From Pseudoxanthomonas dokdonensis (GTDB lineage: Bacteria; Pseudomonadota; Gammaproteobacteria; Xanthomonadales; Xanthomonadaceae): a stretch of 64,000 bases of DNA. The stretch covers positions 124,001 through 188,000 of the forward strand of contig NZ_LDJL01000011.1 of assembly GCF_001431405.1 (NCBI RefSeq), given 5' to 3'. Shown here one piece after another: positions 33,089 through 43,817 of the stretch (positions are counted from its first letter, which is position 1; every line of letters begins with the position of its first letter). The notes under the pieces were generated by a model. It was not told the DNA's origin, searched no databases, and saw nothing but the letters and a program-made list of their open reading frames with translations. The translations under genes and the position numbers were made by a program.

Positions 33089-35761
33089 TTACAGCGTGCG
33101 CTGCACTTCGATACGCTCGAAGCACTCGATCTGATCGCCCGGCTTGACGTCGTTGTAAGCCTTCACGCCGATACCGCATTCGGTGCCGTTGCGTACTTCG
33201 TCGACGTTTTCCTTGAACCGGCGCAGCGATTCCAGTTCGCCTTCGTAGACCACCGTGCTGTCGCGCAGCACGCGGATCGGCTTGTTGCGCTTGACCACGC
33301 CCTCGACCACCATGCAGCCGGCGACGGCGCCGAACTTGGAGCTGCGGAAGACATCGCGCACTTCGGCGATACCGATGATCTCTTCGCGGATTTCCACGCC
33401 CAGCAGACCGGATGCCACCTGCTTCACCTGGTCGATCACGTCATAGATGATCGAGAAGTAGCGCAGATCAACGCCGTTGGCTTCGATGATGCGACGCGCC
33501 GAGGCGTCGGCACGCACGTTGAAGCCGATCACGGTGGCCTTGGACGCGACCGCCGAGTTGGCATCGGATTCGGTGATGCCACCGACGCCGGCATTGATGA
33601 TGTTGATGCGGATGTCGTCGTTGGACAACGCCACCAGCGAATGGCGCAGCGCTTCGGCCGAACCCTGCACGTCAGCCTTGATGATCAGGTTCAGGCTCAA
33701 CTGGCCCTCGCCCTTGCCGAGCTGGGCCATGATGTCTTCCATCCGGCTGCCTGCCGACTGCACCAGGCGCGACTCGCGACGCTTGGCATCGCGCTGCTGG
33801 GCCACGTCCTTGGCCAGACGCTCGTCGGCGACGACGACGAAGTCATCGCCGGCTTCAGGCACGCCGGACAAGCCCAGCACCTGCACCGGAATCGACGGGG
33901 TCGCCTCGGCCGGCTGCGCGCCGGTCTCGTCGAACAGTGCACGCACGCGGCCGTACTGCACGCCACAGACCAGATAGTCGCCCTTCTTCAGGGTGCCCTG
34001 CTGGACCAGTACGGTGGCCACCGGGCCACGGCCCTTGTCCAGCGAGGATTCGATGACCACGCCACTGGCGCGGCCTTCGTAGACGGCCTTCAGTTCCAGC
34101 ACTTCGGCCTGCAGGGTAATCGCATCCAGCAGGGTGTCGACGCCGGTACCGACCTTGGCCGACAGTTCGACGAACTGGGTGTCGCCGCCGAATTCCTCGG
34201 CGACCACGTCCTGCGCCAGCAGCTCGTTCTTGACCCGCTGCGGATCGGCGCCGGACTTGTCGATCTTGTTGACCGCCACGATCAACGGAACACCGGCGGC
34301 CTTGGCATGCTGCACGGCTTCAATGGTCTGCGGCATCACGCCGTCATCGGCGGCCACCACCAGCACCACGATGTCGGTCAGCTTGGCACCGCGGGCACGC
34401 ATCTGGGTAAACGCGGCGTGGCCGGGGGTATCCAGGAAGCTGATCACGCCCTTGTCGGTTTCGACATGGTAGGCGCCGATGTGCTGGGTGATGCCGCCGG
34501 CTTCGCCACTGGCGATCTTGGTCCGGCGGATGTAGTCCAGCAGCGAGGTCTTGCCATGGTCGACGTGGCCCATGATGGTGACCACCGGCGGACGCGACAG
34601 TTTTTCGCCCTGGTTTTCCTCAACGTGGGCCAGCAGTTCGTTCTCGACGTCATCGTCGTTGGCGCGCACGGCGTTGTGGCCGAGTTCTTCGGTGATCAAT
34701 ACGGCGGTGTCGTGATCGATGGACTGGGTGATGGTGGCCATCACGCCCATCTTGAACAACGCCTTGACCACGTCGCCGCCCTTCATCGCCAGCTTCTGTG
34801 CCAGATCGGCGACGGTGATGGTGTCGCCAATGGCCACGTCGCGCACGATCGGTGCGGTCGGACGTTCGAAACCATGGGCGCCGCCGCTGCCGCCACGCGA
34901 CTGCTCGACCTGGCGACGCGACTTCGGCTTGCCGCGGGAGGTGCTGCGGCGGGCGCGGTCGGCGGCCGACAGATGCAGCTGGCCAGCGAAACGGCTGGTG
35001 CTGTCGTCGTCCTCGACCCCGGCGACCATGGCGTGCGAGCCACGGGTCTTGTTCTTGTTGGCGCTGGCGCGATCCTCGACGATGCGGATGCTGCCCGGAT
35101 CCTTGCGCAACGGCGCCGGGGCCTTCGGCACGTGGTGTCCAGGCGTCGGCTTGGCGGCGCGGCTGCTGCTGCTGCCCTCCTCGTCGACCGGCACGGCACC
35201 AGCGGCGAGCGCGGCGGCTTCGGCTTCGGCCTGCATCCGCGATGCGTCGGCAGCGGCCTTGGCTTCCTCTTCCTGCTGGCGCTTGCGCTCGGCTTCTTCC
35301 TTGCGCTTGCGGTCTTCTTCAGCCAGGCGCTGCTGCTCTTCCAGGTTGCGCTGCTTGGATTCCTCCAGCTTGCGCAGGATTTCAGCGCGCTCGGGATCCT
35401 TCTCGGTCGCCGAGGTCGGCGGCGGCGGCAGCTCGATCTCGCCATCGGCCGGCTTGACGTAGGTACGCTTCTGCCGGACCTCGACGTTGACGGTGGTCTT
35501 GCTGCGACCGGCGGCCACGGTCACTTCCTGGACCTTGCGGCGGTTCAGGGTGATCTTCTTTGGCGCAGCATCCTCGCCTGCCTTTTCCGTCTTGCCGTGG
35601 GTACGGCGCAGGAACCCGAGCAGTTTCATCTTTTCGGTGCTGGTCACCACCTGGTCCGGACCACTGAAACTCATGCCGGCTTCGGCCAGTTGTTCCAGCA
35701 GTTTTTCGACGGGGGTGTTGACCAGTTCAGCGAGCTTGCGGATGGTTGTTTGCTGCGACAT
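33089..35761 (-). CDS. infB: Translation initiation factor IF-2
   Basis: 890 residues. N-terminal IF2N domain ([16 protein letters not shown]), a long charged linker with Lys/Glu/Arg and Ala-rich repeats (about 120-200), a second IF2N copy (about 315-365), then the GTPase: G1 GHVDHGKT, G3 DTPGH, G4 NKID; C-terminal domains bind fMet-tRNA. Delivers initiator tRNA to the 30S subunit. The initiator tRNA itself heads this operon. Confidence 0.98.
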   Translation of the reverse strand: MSQQTTIRKLAELVNTPVEKLLEQLAEAGMSFSGPDQVVTSTEKMKLLGFLRRTHGKTEKAGEDAAPKKITLNRRKVQEVTVAAGRSKTTVNVEVRQKRTYVKPADGEIELPPPPTSATEKDPERAEILRKLEESKQRNLEEQQRLAEEDRKRKEEAERKRQQEEEAKAAADASRMQAEAEAAALAAGAVPVDEEGSSSSRAAKPTPGHHVPKAPAPLRKDPGSIRIVEDRASANKNKTRGSHAMVAGVEDDDSTSRFAGQLHLSAADRARRSTSRGKPKSRRQVEQSRGGSGGAHGFERPTAPIVRDVAIGDTITVADLAQKLAMKGGDVVKALFKMGVMATITQSIDHDTAVLITEELGHNAVRANDDDVENELLAHVEENQGEKLSRPPVVTIMGHVDHGKTSLLDYIRRTKIASGEAGGITQHIGAYHVETDKGVISFLDTPGHAAFTQMRARGAKLTDIVVLVVAADDGVMPQTIEAVQHAKAAGVPLIVAVNKIDKSGADPQRVKNELLAQDVVAEEFGGDTQFVELSAKVGTGVDTLLDAITLQAEVLELKAVYEGRASGVVIESSLDKGRGPVATVLVQQGTLKKGDYLVCGVQYGRVRALFDETGAQPAEATPSIPVQVLGLSGVPEAGDDFVVVADERLAKDVAQQRDAKRRESRLVQSAGSRMEDIMAQLGKGEGQLSLNLIIKADVQGSAEALRHSLVALSNDDIRINIINAGVGGITESDANSAVASKATVIGFNVRADASARRIIEANGVDLRYFSIIYDVIDQVKQVASGLLGVEIREEIIGIAEVRDVFRSSKFGAVAGCMVVEGVVKRNKPIRVLRDSTVVYEGELESLRRFKENVDEVRNGTECGIGVKAYNDVKPGDQIECFERIEVQRTL

Positions 35762-35857
35762 TCGTATCCTATGACCTAGTTTGCGCCCCCTACGCTCAGT
35801 GCAAGGGTAACGCGGATTCTAAACCCTGAGGGTGCCAGGGGGGCGTTCATTGCCGGC

Positions 35858-37369
35858 TCATTCGCCGCGCTCCAGACGGGCGATCTCCTCGGCGCGGGCC
35901 GCCAGGATCAGCGCGGCGGCGCGCGCTTCATCCAGGCCCTCGATGCCAAATTCGACCACTTCGTCGGCTGCCAGATCGGACAGGTCCTCACTGGTGCGGA
36001 CGCCATGCGAGGCCAGCGCGTAGGCGGTTTCCTCGTCCATGCCATCCAGTGCCAGCAGGTCTTCCGCCGGCTGGTTTTCTTCCAGCACTTCCTCTTCAGC
36101 CAGTGCTTCGTTGAGCAGCGCGTCGCGGGCGCGGGCGCGCAGTTCCTCGACGATATCCTCGTCAAAGCCTTCCACCGCCAGCAGTTCGCCGACCGGCACG
36201 TAGGCGATTTCCTCGACCGTGCTGAAGCCTTCGGCGACCAGGATGGTCGAGATTTCCTCGTCCACTTCCAGCTTGTCCATGAACAGCTGGCGGGCGACTG
36301 CCTGTTCAGCTTCGGACTTGGCGGCGACCTGGTCCTGGGTCATCACGTTGAGCTGCCAGCCGGTCAGGCGGCTGGCCAGGCGCACGTTCTGGCCGCCCTT
36401 GCCGATGGCCTGGGCCAGGCGATCCTCGGCCACGGCCAGATCCATCGAGTGCTTTTCCTCATCGACGATGATCGACTGCACTTCGGCCGGCGCCATCGCA
36501 TTGATGACGAAGGTGGCCGGATTGTCGTTCCACAACACGATGTCGACGCGCTCACCGTTGAGCTCGTTGGACACCGCCTGCACGCGCGAACCACGCATGC
36601 CGATGCAGGCGCCGATCGGATCGGTGCGGGTATCGTGGGCGAGCACCGCGATCTTGGCGCGGTCGCCCGGGTCGCGGGCGCAGGCCTTGATTTCGACCAG
36701 GCCCTGGCCGACTTCCGGCACTTCCAGCTTGAACAGCTCAATCATGAATTCCGGCGCGGCGCGGCTGATGAACAGCTGCGGGCCACGCGGCTCGGAACGC
36801 ACGTCGAACAGATAGCCGCGGACACGGTCACCGGCGCGCAGGACGTCGCGCGGGATGCCCTTGTCCTTGGCGATGAAGGCTTCGGCATTACCGCCGAGGT
36901 CGACAAAGATGTTGCCGCGTTCGGCACGCTTGACCACACCGGTGACCAGCTCGCCGATGCGGTCCTTCCAGGCATCGACCACCTGCGCACGCTCGGCTTC
37001 GCGCACGCGCTGGACGATGACCTGCTTGGCGGCCTGCGCGGCGATGCGACCGAAGTCGGGGTTTTCAATCTGTTCTTCGATGTAGTCACCGACTTCGACG
37101 CCTTCGGCTTCGTCGACTGCGTCCATCAGACGGATCTGGCGGTCGGGCGACTCCATCACCACGTCGTCGGCCACCACTTCCCAGCGGCGGAAGGTTTCGT
37201 AGTTGCCATCCTTGTGGTCGATGGTCACCCGCACCTGCACGTCCTGGTCCAGGTAGCGCTTCTTGGCGGCAGACGCCAGCGCGGCTTCAATCGCGTCGAA
37301 GATCACTTCACGCGGCACGCCTTTTTCGTTGGCGACCGCATCCACCACCAGCAAAAGTTCCTTACTCAT
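35858..37369 (-). CDS. nusA: Transcription termination/antitermination protein NusA
   Basis: 503 residues. N-terminal RNAP-binding domain (1-125), S1 (about 135-200), KH1/KH2 (about 200-345; ACIGMRGSRVQAV and AIGKGGQNVRLAS), and two acidic C-terminal repeats (about 365-495, LLAVEGFDEDIVEEL and LLALDGMDEETAYAL) as in gammaproteobacterial NusA. Controls pausing, termination and antitermination. Confidence 0.98.
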   Translation of the reverse strand: MSKELLLVVDAVANEKGVPREVIFDAIEAALASAAKKRYLDQDVQVRVTIDHKDGNYETFRRWEVVADDVVMESPDRQIRLMDAVDEAEGVEVGDYIEEQIENPDFGRIAAQAAKQVIVQRVREAERAQVVDAWKDRIGELVTGVVKRAERGNIFVDLGGNAEAFIAKDKGIPRDVLRAGDRVRGYLFDVRSEPRGPQLFISRAAPEFMIELFKLEVPEVGQGLVEIKACARDPGDRAKIAVLAHDTRTDPIGACIGMRGSRVQAVSNELNGERVDIVLWNDNPATFVINAMAPAEVQSIIVDEEKHSMDLAVAEDRLAQAIGKGGQNVRLASRLTGWQLNVMTQDQVAAKSEAEQAVARQLFMDKLEVDEEISTILVAEGFSTVEEIAYVPVGELLAVEGFDEDIVEELRARARDALLNEALAEEEVLEENQPAEDLLALDGMDEETAYALASHGVRTSEDLSDLAADEVVEFGIEGLDEARAAALILAARAEEIARLERGE

Positions 37370-37377
37370 TTCTCATC

Positions 37378-38013
37378 TCACTCCGCTCGCGGCTTGGTGG
37401 CCGCCGGCTTGTTAGAGGGTTGCTTGCCTGTTTTCTTGGGGGCCGGCTTCTGCGCCCCTGTCTTCTTGGCCCCTGCCCCACTCGGGCCGGTGCCGGATTT
37501 CGGTTTCCTGCCGGGCTTTTCCGGGGCAAATCCCAGCGCCGCCCAGTCCGGTACCAGGCGCGCCTTGTCGATGTTGTCGAACGCCACCGGCACTTCATTG
37601 CCATCGACCGCAAACACGACCTGTTCGTCCTCGATGCGGACGATCATGCCCTGCAGGCGGCGCCGGCCGAGCTGCGGCAGCTTCAGGTTGACCTTGGCCG
37701 ACTCGCCCTGGTGCCGCGCGAACTGCTGCAGCGTGAACAGCGGGCGGTCGATGCCCGGCGAGGACACTTCCAGGGTGTAGTTGCCGGTGATCGGGTCTTC
37801 CACGTCCAGCTGTGCCGAGACTTCGCGGCTGACGGTTTCGCAATCGTCGATGTTGACGATGCGGCTGTCCTGTTCGGCCGCCGGCACGTCGATGTACAAG
37901 CGCAGCGTGGCACTGCCCGGCGCGGGCAGGTATTCGGCCCCCAGCAGTTCAAGCCCGAGGGCCTGGACCGTCGGTGCCAGCAGGCTAGCGATTTGGTTTG
38001 CCTTTTCGCTCAC
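37378..38013 (-). CDS. rimP: Ribosome maturation factor RimP with Lys/Pro tail
   Basis: 211 residues from a GTG start at 38013 ([14 protein letters not shown]). The RimP core ends near residue 165 (VPDWAALGF). The last 45 residues form a Lys/Pro/Ala/Gly-rich tail, longer than the about 150 residues of the E. coli protein. RimP works in 30S assembly. Eight bases separate it from nusA. Confidence 0.95.
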   Translation of the reverse strand: MSEKANQIASLLAPTVQALGLELLGAEYLPAPGSATLRLYIDVPAAEQDSRIVNIDDCETVSREVSAQLDVEDPITGNYTLEVSSPGIDRPLFTLQQFARHQGESAKVNLKLPQLGRRRLQGMIVRIEDEQVVFAVDGNEVPVAFDNIDKARLVPDWAALGFAPEKPGRKPKSGTGPSGAGAKKTGAQKPAPKKTGKQPSNKPAATKPRAE

Positions 38014-38065
38014 GTGATGACCTGTCGCCTGGAAGGGATGTCGCCGCAGAGGCGATATTACAAAA

Positions 38066-38091
38066 ACAAGAAAGGGCCCGATGGGCCCCTT
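38066..38091 (-). terminator. Terminator-like hairpin before rimP
   Basis: On the minus strand GGGCCC-ATC-GGGCCC followed by TTTCTTGTTTTT. It lies between tRNA-fMet and rimP, so it must act as an attenuator or be read through (for example by NusA-dependent control) for the operon to be expressed from the tRNA promoter. Confidence 0.65.
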
Positions 38092-38157
38092 GTCCGATGC
38101 GCTGGATTCCGGTGTAAAGATGGGAACATGCATCTTTACAAGCCCGAGCTTCTTAAT

Positions 38158-38187
38158 CGGGAGAGCCTCTTTGCAAAGGCTCTCCCG
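38158..38187 (-). terminator. Hairpin directly after tRNA-fMet
   Basis: 11-bp stem CGGGAGAGCCT/AGGCTCTCCCG with an 8-nt loop, 12 bases past the tRNA 3' end. A second inverted repeat (TGTAAAGATG/CATCTTTACA, 38113-38140) follows. Probably involved in tRNA 3' processing or partial termination. Confidence 0.6.
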
Positions 38188-38199
38188 AGAAGAAAAGCT

Positions 38200-38276
38200 T
38201 GGTAGCGGGGGCAGGATTTGAACCTGCGACCTTCGGGTTATGAGCCCGACGAGCTGCCAGACTGCTCCACCCCGCA
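38200..38276 (-). tRNA. tRNA-fMet (CAT), initiator
   Basis: 77 nt with encoded CCA. Anticodon stem has the three G-C pairs GGG/CCC around CTCATAA typical of initiators; D-arm and T-arm normal. The first pair is unpaired as required, but as U1-U72 rather than the usual C1-A72. It heads rimP-nusA-infB as metY does in E. coli. Confidence 0.95.
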
Positions 38277-38287
38277 GCAGAAGCGGA

Positions 38288-38316
38288 ATTATGAAGAACC
38301 GGGCCGGATAATGCAA
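38288..38316 (-). promoter_or_regulatory. Promoter of tRNA-fMet and the rimP-nusA-infB operon
   Basis: Minus strand TTGCAT (38311-38316), 17-bp spacer, CATAAT (38288-38293), with the tRNA 5' end 12 bases downstream of the -10 box. It lies in the short gap after nuoN. Confidence 0.75.
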
Positions 38317-38338
38317 GCCCAATTCAGCAAAATAACTC

Positions 38339-39820
38339 TTATCCGGTGACCGTTGCGGCAAATGCCTGCTGGCACCATGCCATCAGCGGATTCCAGGCAA
38401 AGCCCAGCACCAGCAGTGCAACCGCATTGATGCCGAACACGATCGGCATGAAGCGATCCTTGCGTGGTACCGGCACCGCGCCGACCGGTTCATCGAAGTA
38501 CATGACCTTGATCACGCGCAGGTAATAGAACGCGCCAATCACCGCGCACACCACCGCGACCACGGTCAGCCAGATCAGGCCACCATGGACCGCCGCGCCG
38601 AGCACCGCCAGCTTGGCCCAGAAGCCGAGGAACGGCGGGATACCGGCCAGCGAGGCCATCACGAACAACACCAGCAGCGCCTGCCAGGGATTGCGTGCAT
38701 TCAGGCCCTTGAAGTCGTCGATGCGATCGGCCTCGAAGCCCTGCCGCGACAGCAGAATGATGGCGCCGAACGCGGCCGCCGACATCAGCGCGTAGCTGAT
38801 CGCGTAGAACAGCGCGGCCGAATAGCCCTGCGCGCCGCCACCGGCGAAACCGACCAGCAGGAAGCCGACGTGCGAGACCGTCGAATAGGCCAGCATGCGC
38901 TTGAGGTTGGTCTGGGCGATGGCGATGACGTTGCCGATGATCAGCGAAGCGGTCGCCAATCCGGCAATCAGCCAATGCCACTGTGCGGCGGCCGGACCGA
39001 CGCCGTTTTCCAGCAGGCGGAAGGCCATCGCGAACGCCGCCAGCTTGGGACCGGAGCTGATGAACAGGGTGATCGGGGTCGGCGCGCCCTGGTAAACGTC
39101 AGGCAACCACATATGGAAGGGAGCCGCGCCCAGCTTGAATGCCACGCCGGCAACCAGGAACACCACCCCGGTCAGCAGCAGCAGGCGGTTGTCGCCGCCC
39201 TGCCCGGCCAGCGCCTGCGCGGCGGCTTCGTGGATGCCTGGCAGATGCAGGGTGCCGGTGGCGCCGTAGACCAGTGACATGCCGTAAAGCAGCAGGCCCG
39301 AGGCCAGCGAGCCGAGCACGATGTATTTCATCGCCGCTTCCGCCGACAGGCCGTCATCGCGGTTCAACGCGACCAGCGCGTAGGAACACAACGCCAGCAG
39401 TTCCAGGCCGAGGTAGGCCATGACCATGCTGCCGGCCGAGACCATCATCATCATGCCGGCGGTCGCGAACAGCACCAGCACCGGTACTTCACCCGGATAC
39501 AGATCACGCTCGCGCAGGTACGGCCAGGCGTAGATCAGCGACAGACCGCTGACCAGCACGATCGCCAGCTTGGTGACGTTGGCCATCACGTCGCGGACGA
39601 ACATGCCATTGAACACGGTGCCCAGGCCACCGGCATTGGTGTACAGCATGAACAGCGCGGCGGCGAGCACCGCCAGCGCCAGCACGTGGGTGATCGCCCG
39701 CTGCGACTTGTCCAGGAACAGGTCAAGGATCAGCAGCACGAACGCACCGGCGATCAGGGTCACTTCCGGCAACAGCGGCAACAGGTCGGTAGCGGGGGGC
39801 AACATCGGCGTTGTCATCAT
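38339..39820 (-). CDS. nuoN: NADH-quinone oxidoreductase subunit N
   Basis: 493 residues, antiporter-like proton-pumping subunit with 14 helices; conserved Lys-bearing helix around [19 protein letters not shown]. Last gene of the nuo operon, starting 6 bp after nuoM. Confidence 0.97.
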   Translation of the reverse strand: MMTTPMLPPATDLLPLLPEVTLIAGAFVLLILDLFLDKSQRAITHVLALAVLAAALFMLYTNAGGLGTVFNGMFVRDVMANVTKLAIVLVSGLSLIYAWPYLRERDLYPGEVPVLVLFATAGMMMMVSAGSMVMAYLGLELLALCSYALVALNRDDGLSAEAAMKYIVLGSLASGLLLYGMSLVYGATGTLHLPGIHEAAAQALAGQGGDNRLLLLTGVVFLVAGVAFKLGAAPFHMWLPDVYQGAPTPITLFISSGPKLAAFAMAFRLLENGVGPAAAQWHWLIAGLATASLIIGNVIAIAQTNLKRMLAYSTVSHVGFLLVGFAGGGAQGYSAALFYAISYALMSAAAFGAIILLSRQGFEADRIDDFKGLNARNPWQALLVLFVMASLAGIPPFLGFWAKLAVLGAAVHGGLIWLTVVAVVCAVIGAFYYLRVIKVMYFDEPVGAVPVPRKDRFMPIVFGINAVALLVLGFAWNPLMAWCQQAFAATVTG

Positions 39821-39826
39821 TCTTCC

Positions 39827-41338
39827 TTACAGCTTGCTGTTGGCGAGCTGCATCGCCAGTTGGGCAATCGAGGGCTCCATCAGGTCGGTCAGCGGCTTGG
39901 GATAGACGCCCAGCGCCAGCACGCCGGCGGCGAACAGGCCCAGCACCAACGCCTCGCGGCGGTTGATGTCCTTCAGCTCGGCGACGTGGGCATTGGCGAC
40001 CTCGCCATACATCACCCGGCGGACCAGCCACAACGTGTAGGCGGCGCCGATGATCAGGGTACTGGCCGCGGCCAGCGCGATCAGCGGATGCTTCTGGAAG
40101 CTGGCCAGGATGACCATGAATTCGCCGACGAAGCCGCTGGTGCCCGGCAGGCCAGCGTTGGCCATGCCGAACAGCACGAAGAACACCGCGAACCATGGCA
40201 TGACATTGGCCACGCCGCCGTAGTCGCGGATCATGCGGGTGTGCATGCGGTCGTACAGCACGCCGACGCAGGAGAACATCGCACCGGAGACGAAACCGTG
40301 CGAAATCATCTGCACCATCGCGCCCTGCAGACCCAGGCGGGCCCCATCGAGATTGCCGTAATCACGGACCAGGCCAAAGGCGATGAAGATGCCGATGGTG
40401 ACGAAGCCCATGTGCGAGACCGACGAATAGGCGATCAGCTTCTTCATGTCGTCCTGGACAAGCGCCACCAGACCGACGTAGATGACCGCAATCAACGACA
40501 GCGTGATCACCACCCAGGCGTATTCGTGGCCGGCGTCGGGCACGATCGGCAGGTTGAAGCGGATCAATCCGTAGCCACCGATTTTCAGCGCGATGGCGGC
40601 CAGGATCACCGAACCGGCGGTCGGCGCCTCGACGTGCGCGTCCGGCAACCAGGTGTGGACCGGGAACATCGGCACCTTGACCGCAAACGCGATCAGGAAA
40701 GCGAAGAACAGCCAGGTTTGCTCCTTCATGCTCAGCGGCAACGCGTACAAATCGGCGATCTGGAAGCTGCCACCCTTCAGGTACAGGTAGATCAGCGCCA
40801 GCAGCATGAACACCGAGCCGAGGAAGGTGTACAGGAAGAACTTGACTGCCGCGTAGATGCGACGCGGGCCGCCCCAGACGCCGATGATCAGGAACATCGG
40901 AATCAGCATCGCTTCAAAGAACACGTAGAACAGCATCGCATCGGTGGCGGCGAAGATGCCGACGGTGACGCCTTCCAGGATCAGGAACGCGGCGACGTAC
41001 TGATTGACCCGCTTGTCGATCGAGGTCCAGGCACCGATCAGGGTCAACACGGTGACCAGCGTGGTCAGCAGGATCAGGGCGATGGCAATGCCATCGGCGC
41101 CCAGCGCGTACCAGATGTTGAAGCTCGGGATCCAGGCGTGCTTCTCGACGAACTGCATGCCCGGGTTGGCGGCATCGAAGCCACTCAGCAGCGGCAGGCT
41201 GAGCAGGAAGGTCAGCACCGCCACCGCCAGCGCGGTCCAGCGCGCAAGACTTGCCCTGCCGCTACCCAACGCGAGCACCGCGGCTCCGCCGAGAATCGGC
41301 AACCAGATCAAAATACTTAGCAAAGGCCAGTTCGACAC
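39827..41338 (-). CDS. nuoM: NADH-quinone oxidoreductase subunit M
   Basis: 503 residues from a GTG start. Antiporter-like membrane subunit; contains AFAVKVPMFPVHTWLPDAHV and the conserved Glu in the FFEAMLIPMFLIIG helix. Pumps protons in the distal arm of complex I. Between nuoL and nuoN. Confidence 0.97.
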   Translation of the reverse strand: MSNWPLLSILIWLPILGGAAVLALGSGRASLARWTALAVAVLTFLLSLPLLSGFDAANPGMQFVEKHAWIPSFNIWYALGADGIAIALILLTTLVTVLTLIGAWTSIDKRVNQYVAAFLILEGVTVGIFAATDAMLFYVFFEAMLIPMFLIIGVWGGPRRIYAAVKFFLYTFLGSVFMLLALIYLYLKGGSFQIADLYALPLSMKEQTWLFFAFLIAFAVKVPMFPVHTWLPDAHVEAPTAGSVILAAIALKIGGYGLIRFNLPIVPDAGHEYAWVVITLSLIAVIYVGLVALVQDDMKKLIAYSSVSHMGFVTIGIFIAFGLVRDYGNLDGARLGLQGAMVQMISHGFVSGAMFSCVGVLYDRMHTRMIRDYGGVANVMPWFAVFFVLFGMANAGLPGTSGFVGEFMVILASFQKHPLIALAAASTLIIGAAYTLWLVRRVMYGEVANAHVAELKDINRREALVLGLFAAGVLALGVYPKPLTDLMEPSIAQLAMQLANSKL

Positions 41339-41371
41339 GAGTGGTATCCGTTCAGTTCAGCGCCAGGGCGC

Positions 41372-43504
41372 TCATTGCCAGAAACGCAGGACGACGGCCA
41401 ACAACACAATCAGGCCGAGGATCATTGCGAAAGCGTAGTGGTACAGGAAGCCCGACTGGGTCCGGCGCAACAGGTTGGCGGCCAGGTCCACCAGCTTGGC
41501 GCTGCCGTTGACGAAGGCGCCGTCGATGAGCCGGCTGTCGACCGTGCGCGAGGCACGCCCCAACTTCAGGCCCAGCCCGGTAAAGCCCCAGCGTCCAAGC
41601 CATAGAGCGTCCATGCCGTACTTGTTTTCCAGGATCCGCACCGGCAGCGCGAAGGTCTTGCGCGCCTGTGCGGCCCATTCCGGCTTGAGCAGGAAGAACA
41701 CCGTAGCGGTGACGAAACCGGCCAGCGCCAGCCAGAACGGCCACGCGGTCAGACCGTGCAGGGCGAACGCCCACGGGCCATGGAATTCTTCCTTCAGCGC
41801 GGCCATGGTATCGGCGGCCGGATTGATGAAATCGATCGCACCAAGGAAGAACGGCAGCTGCTGGTGATGGCCGCTCCAATCGGTGGCGAACAGCATCGGG
41901 CCGATGGTGAAGTAACCGATGAAGATCGACGGGATCGCCAGCAGGATCAGCGGCAGCGTCACCACCCACGGTGATTCGTGCGGTTCATGCGCTCCGTGGT
42001 GGCCGTGCTCCTCATGCGCATGATCGTCATGCGCATGATCATCATGGCCATGATCGGCATGCACGTCGCGGAAACGTTCCTTGCCGTGGAAGGTCATGTA
42101 CAGCAGGCGGAAGCTGTACAGGCTGGTGATGAACACGCCCAGCAGCACCGACCAGTAGCCGTAGCTGGCGACCAAGCTGTGCGCCTCGTGGGCATGGTGC
42201 TGGGCGGCCTCGATGATGCTGTCCTTCGAGTAGAAGCCGGAGAAGAACGGCGTGCCGACCAGCGCCAGGGTGCCGATCAGGCTGGTGATGTAGGTAATCG
42301 GCATGTACTTGCGCAGGCCGCCCATCTTGCGCATGTCCTGCTCGTGGTGCATGCCGATGATGACCGAACCGGCGGCCAGGAACAGCAGTGCCTTGAAGAA
42401 GGCATGGGTCATCAGATGGAACACCGCCGCCGAATAGGCCGACACGCCCAGCGCCACGGTCATGTAGCCCAGCTGCGACAGGGTCGAATAGGCGACCACG
42501 CGCTTGATGTCGTTCTGGACGATGCCGATCAGGCCGGTGAACAGCGCGGTGGTGGCGCCGATGAACAGCACGAAGTTGAGCGCGGTATCGGACAGTTCGA
42601 ACAACGGCGACATCCGCGCGACCATGAAGATGCCGGCGGTGACCATCGTCGCCGCGTGGATCAGCGCCGAAATCGGGGTCGGACCTTCCATCGAATCCGG
42701 CAGCCAGACGTGCAGCGGCACCTGTGCCGACTTGCCCATCGCGCCGATGAACAGGCAGATGCAGATGATGGTGGCAATCGACCAGATCGCCGGCTCATCC
42801 ATCAACTGCCAGCTGTGGCCGAACAGCGAAACCGCGCCCGACCAGACCGGGATGGCCTTACCGGCCAGCAGGGTCGAGTTGGCGAACACACTGGCGTAAT
42901 CCAGGGTGCCGAACATCAGCAGCACGCCGGCGATACCGAGCAGGAAGCCGAAGTCGCCGACGCGATTGACCAGGAAGGCCTTCATGTTGGCGAACACCGC
43001 GCTCGGCTTCTTGAACCAGAAACCGATCAGCAGGTACGAGACCAGGCCCACTGCTTCCCAGCCGAAGAACAGCTGCAGGAAGTTGTTGCTCATCACCAGC
43101 ATCAGCATGCTGAAGGTAAACAGCGAGATGTAGCTGAAGAAGCGCTGGTAGCCGGGATCCTCGGCCATGTAGCCGATGGTGTAGACGTGGACCAGCAGCG
43201 ACACGAAGGTCACCACCACCATCATCATCGCGGTCAGCTTGTCGATCATGAAACCGACGTGGCCGCTCAGGTTGCCCACTTCGAACAGGGTGTAGATGTT
43301 CTGGTTGAACGGCGACGCGCCCTGCCAGACCAGCTGGTACAGCACCAGCATCGACAGCGCGCAGCTCACCGCCACGCCGAGGATGGTGACGATGTGGGCA
43401 CCGGCGCGGCCGATCTGGCGGCCAAACAGGCCGGCAATGATGCTGCCCAGCAGCGGCGCCAGCACCACCGCCAGCAGGATGTTCTTGGAGATTGCGACTT
43501 CCAT
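41372..43504 (-). CDS. nuoL: NADH-quinone oxidoreductase subunit L with His-rich loop
   Basis: 710 residues, the largest antiporter-like subunit, with GKSAQVPLHVWLPDSMEGPT and the long C-terminal lateral helix region. A His/Asp-rich loop (HGHDDHAHDDHAHEEHGHH, about residues 482-505) is inserted before the C-terminal helices; it is encoded by an internal 15-bp repeat. Probably soluble-side and metal-binding, without known role. Confidence 0.97.
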   Translation of the reverse strand: MEVAISKNILLAVVLAPLLGSIIAGLFGRQIGRAGAHIVTILGVAVSCALSMLVLYQLVWQGASPFNQNIYTLFEVGNLSGHVGFMIDKLTAMMMVVVTFVSLLVHVYTIGYMAEDPGYQRFFSYISLFTFSMLMLVMSNNFLQLFFGWEAVGLVSYLLIGFWFKKPSAVFANMKAFLVNRVGDFGFLLGIAGVLLMFGTLDYASVFANSTLLAGKAIPVWSGAVSLFGHSWQLMDEPAIWSIATIICICLFIGAMGKSAQVPLHVWLPDSMEGPTPISALIHAATMVTAGIFMVARMSPLFELSDTALNFVLFIGATTALFTGLIGIVQNDIKRVVAYSTLSQLGYMTVALGVSAYSAAVFHLMTHAFFKALLFLAAGSVIIGMHHEQDMRKMGGLRKYMPITYITSLIGTLALVGTPFFSGFYSKDSIIEAAQHHAHEAHSLVASYGYWSVLLGVFITSLYSFRLLYMTFHGKERFRDVHADHGHDDHAHDDHAHEEHGHHGAHEPHESPWVVTLPLILLAIPSIFIGYFTIGPMLFATDWSGHHQQLPFFLGAIDFINPAADTMAALKEEFHGPWAFALHGLTAWPFWLALAGFVTATVFFLLKPEWAAQARKTFALPVRILENKYGMDALWLGRWGFTGLGLKLGRASRTVDSRLIDGAFVNGSAKLVDLAANLLRRTQSGFLYHYAFAMILGLIVLLAVVLRFWQ
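42013..42057. repeat. 15-bp tandem repeat inside nuoL
   Basis: Three units CATGCGCATGATCGT, CATGCGCATGATCAT and CATGGCCATGATCGG in direct succession, in frame, coding the His/Asp-rich loop of NuoL. Copy number is likely to vary between strains. Confidence 0.85.
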
Positions 43505-43511
43505 CAGTGCA

Positions 43512-43817
43512 TCAGCCTTTGAGCGTATCGACTTCGGCGACGTTGATCGTGCGCCGGGTACGGAACAGGGTGACCAGGATGGCCAGGCCGATGGCCGCTT
43601 CGGCAGCCGCCACCGTCAGAATGAAGAACACGAAAATCTGCCCCGCCGGGTCGCCCAGCTGGCGCGAGAACGCGACGAAGTTGATGTTGACCGACAACAG
43701 CATCAGTTCGATCGACATCAGCAGCACGATGACGTTCTTGCGGTTGAGGAAGATGCCGGCAACGCTGATGCAGAACAGCACCGCGCCGAGCGCCAACAGA
43801 TGTCCCAGGGTGATCAT
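43512..43817 (-). CDS. nuoK: NADH-quinone oxidoreductase subunit K
   Basis: 101 residues, three helices, with the buried Glu pair region [14 protein letters not shown]. Start overlaps the nuoJ stop by 4 bp. Confidence 0.97.
   Translation of the reverse strand: MITLGHLLALGAVLFCISVAGIFLNRKNVIVLLMSIELMLLSVNINFVAFSRQLGDPAGQIFVFFILTVAAAEAAIGLAILVTLFRTRRTINVAEVDTLKG

Noticed and set aside
42013-42057. CRISPR-like short repeats
   Set aside because: Units are directly adjacent without spacers and are in frame within nuoL.
39686-43522. Long plus-strand frames opposite nuoN, nuoM and nuoL
   Set aside because: Shadows of membrane-protein genes (Gln/Asp/His-rich mirror of Leu/Val codons).
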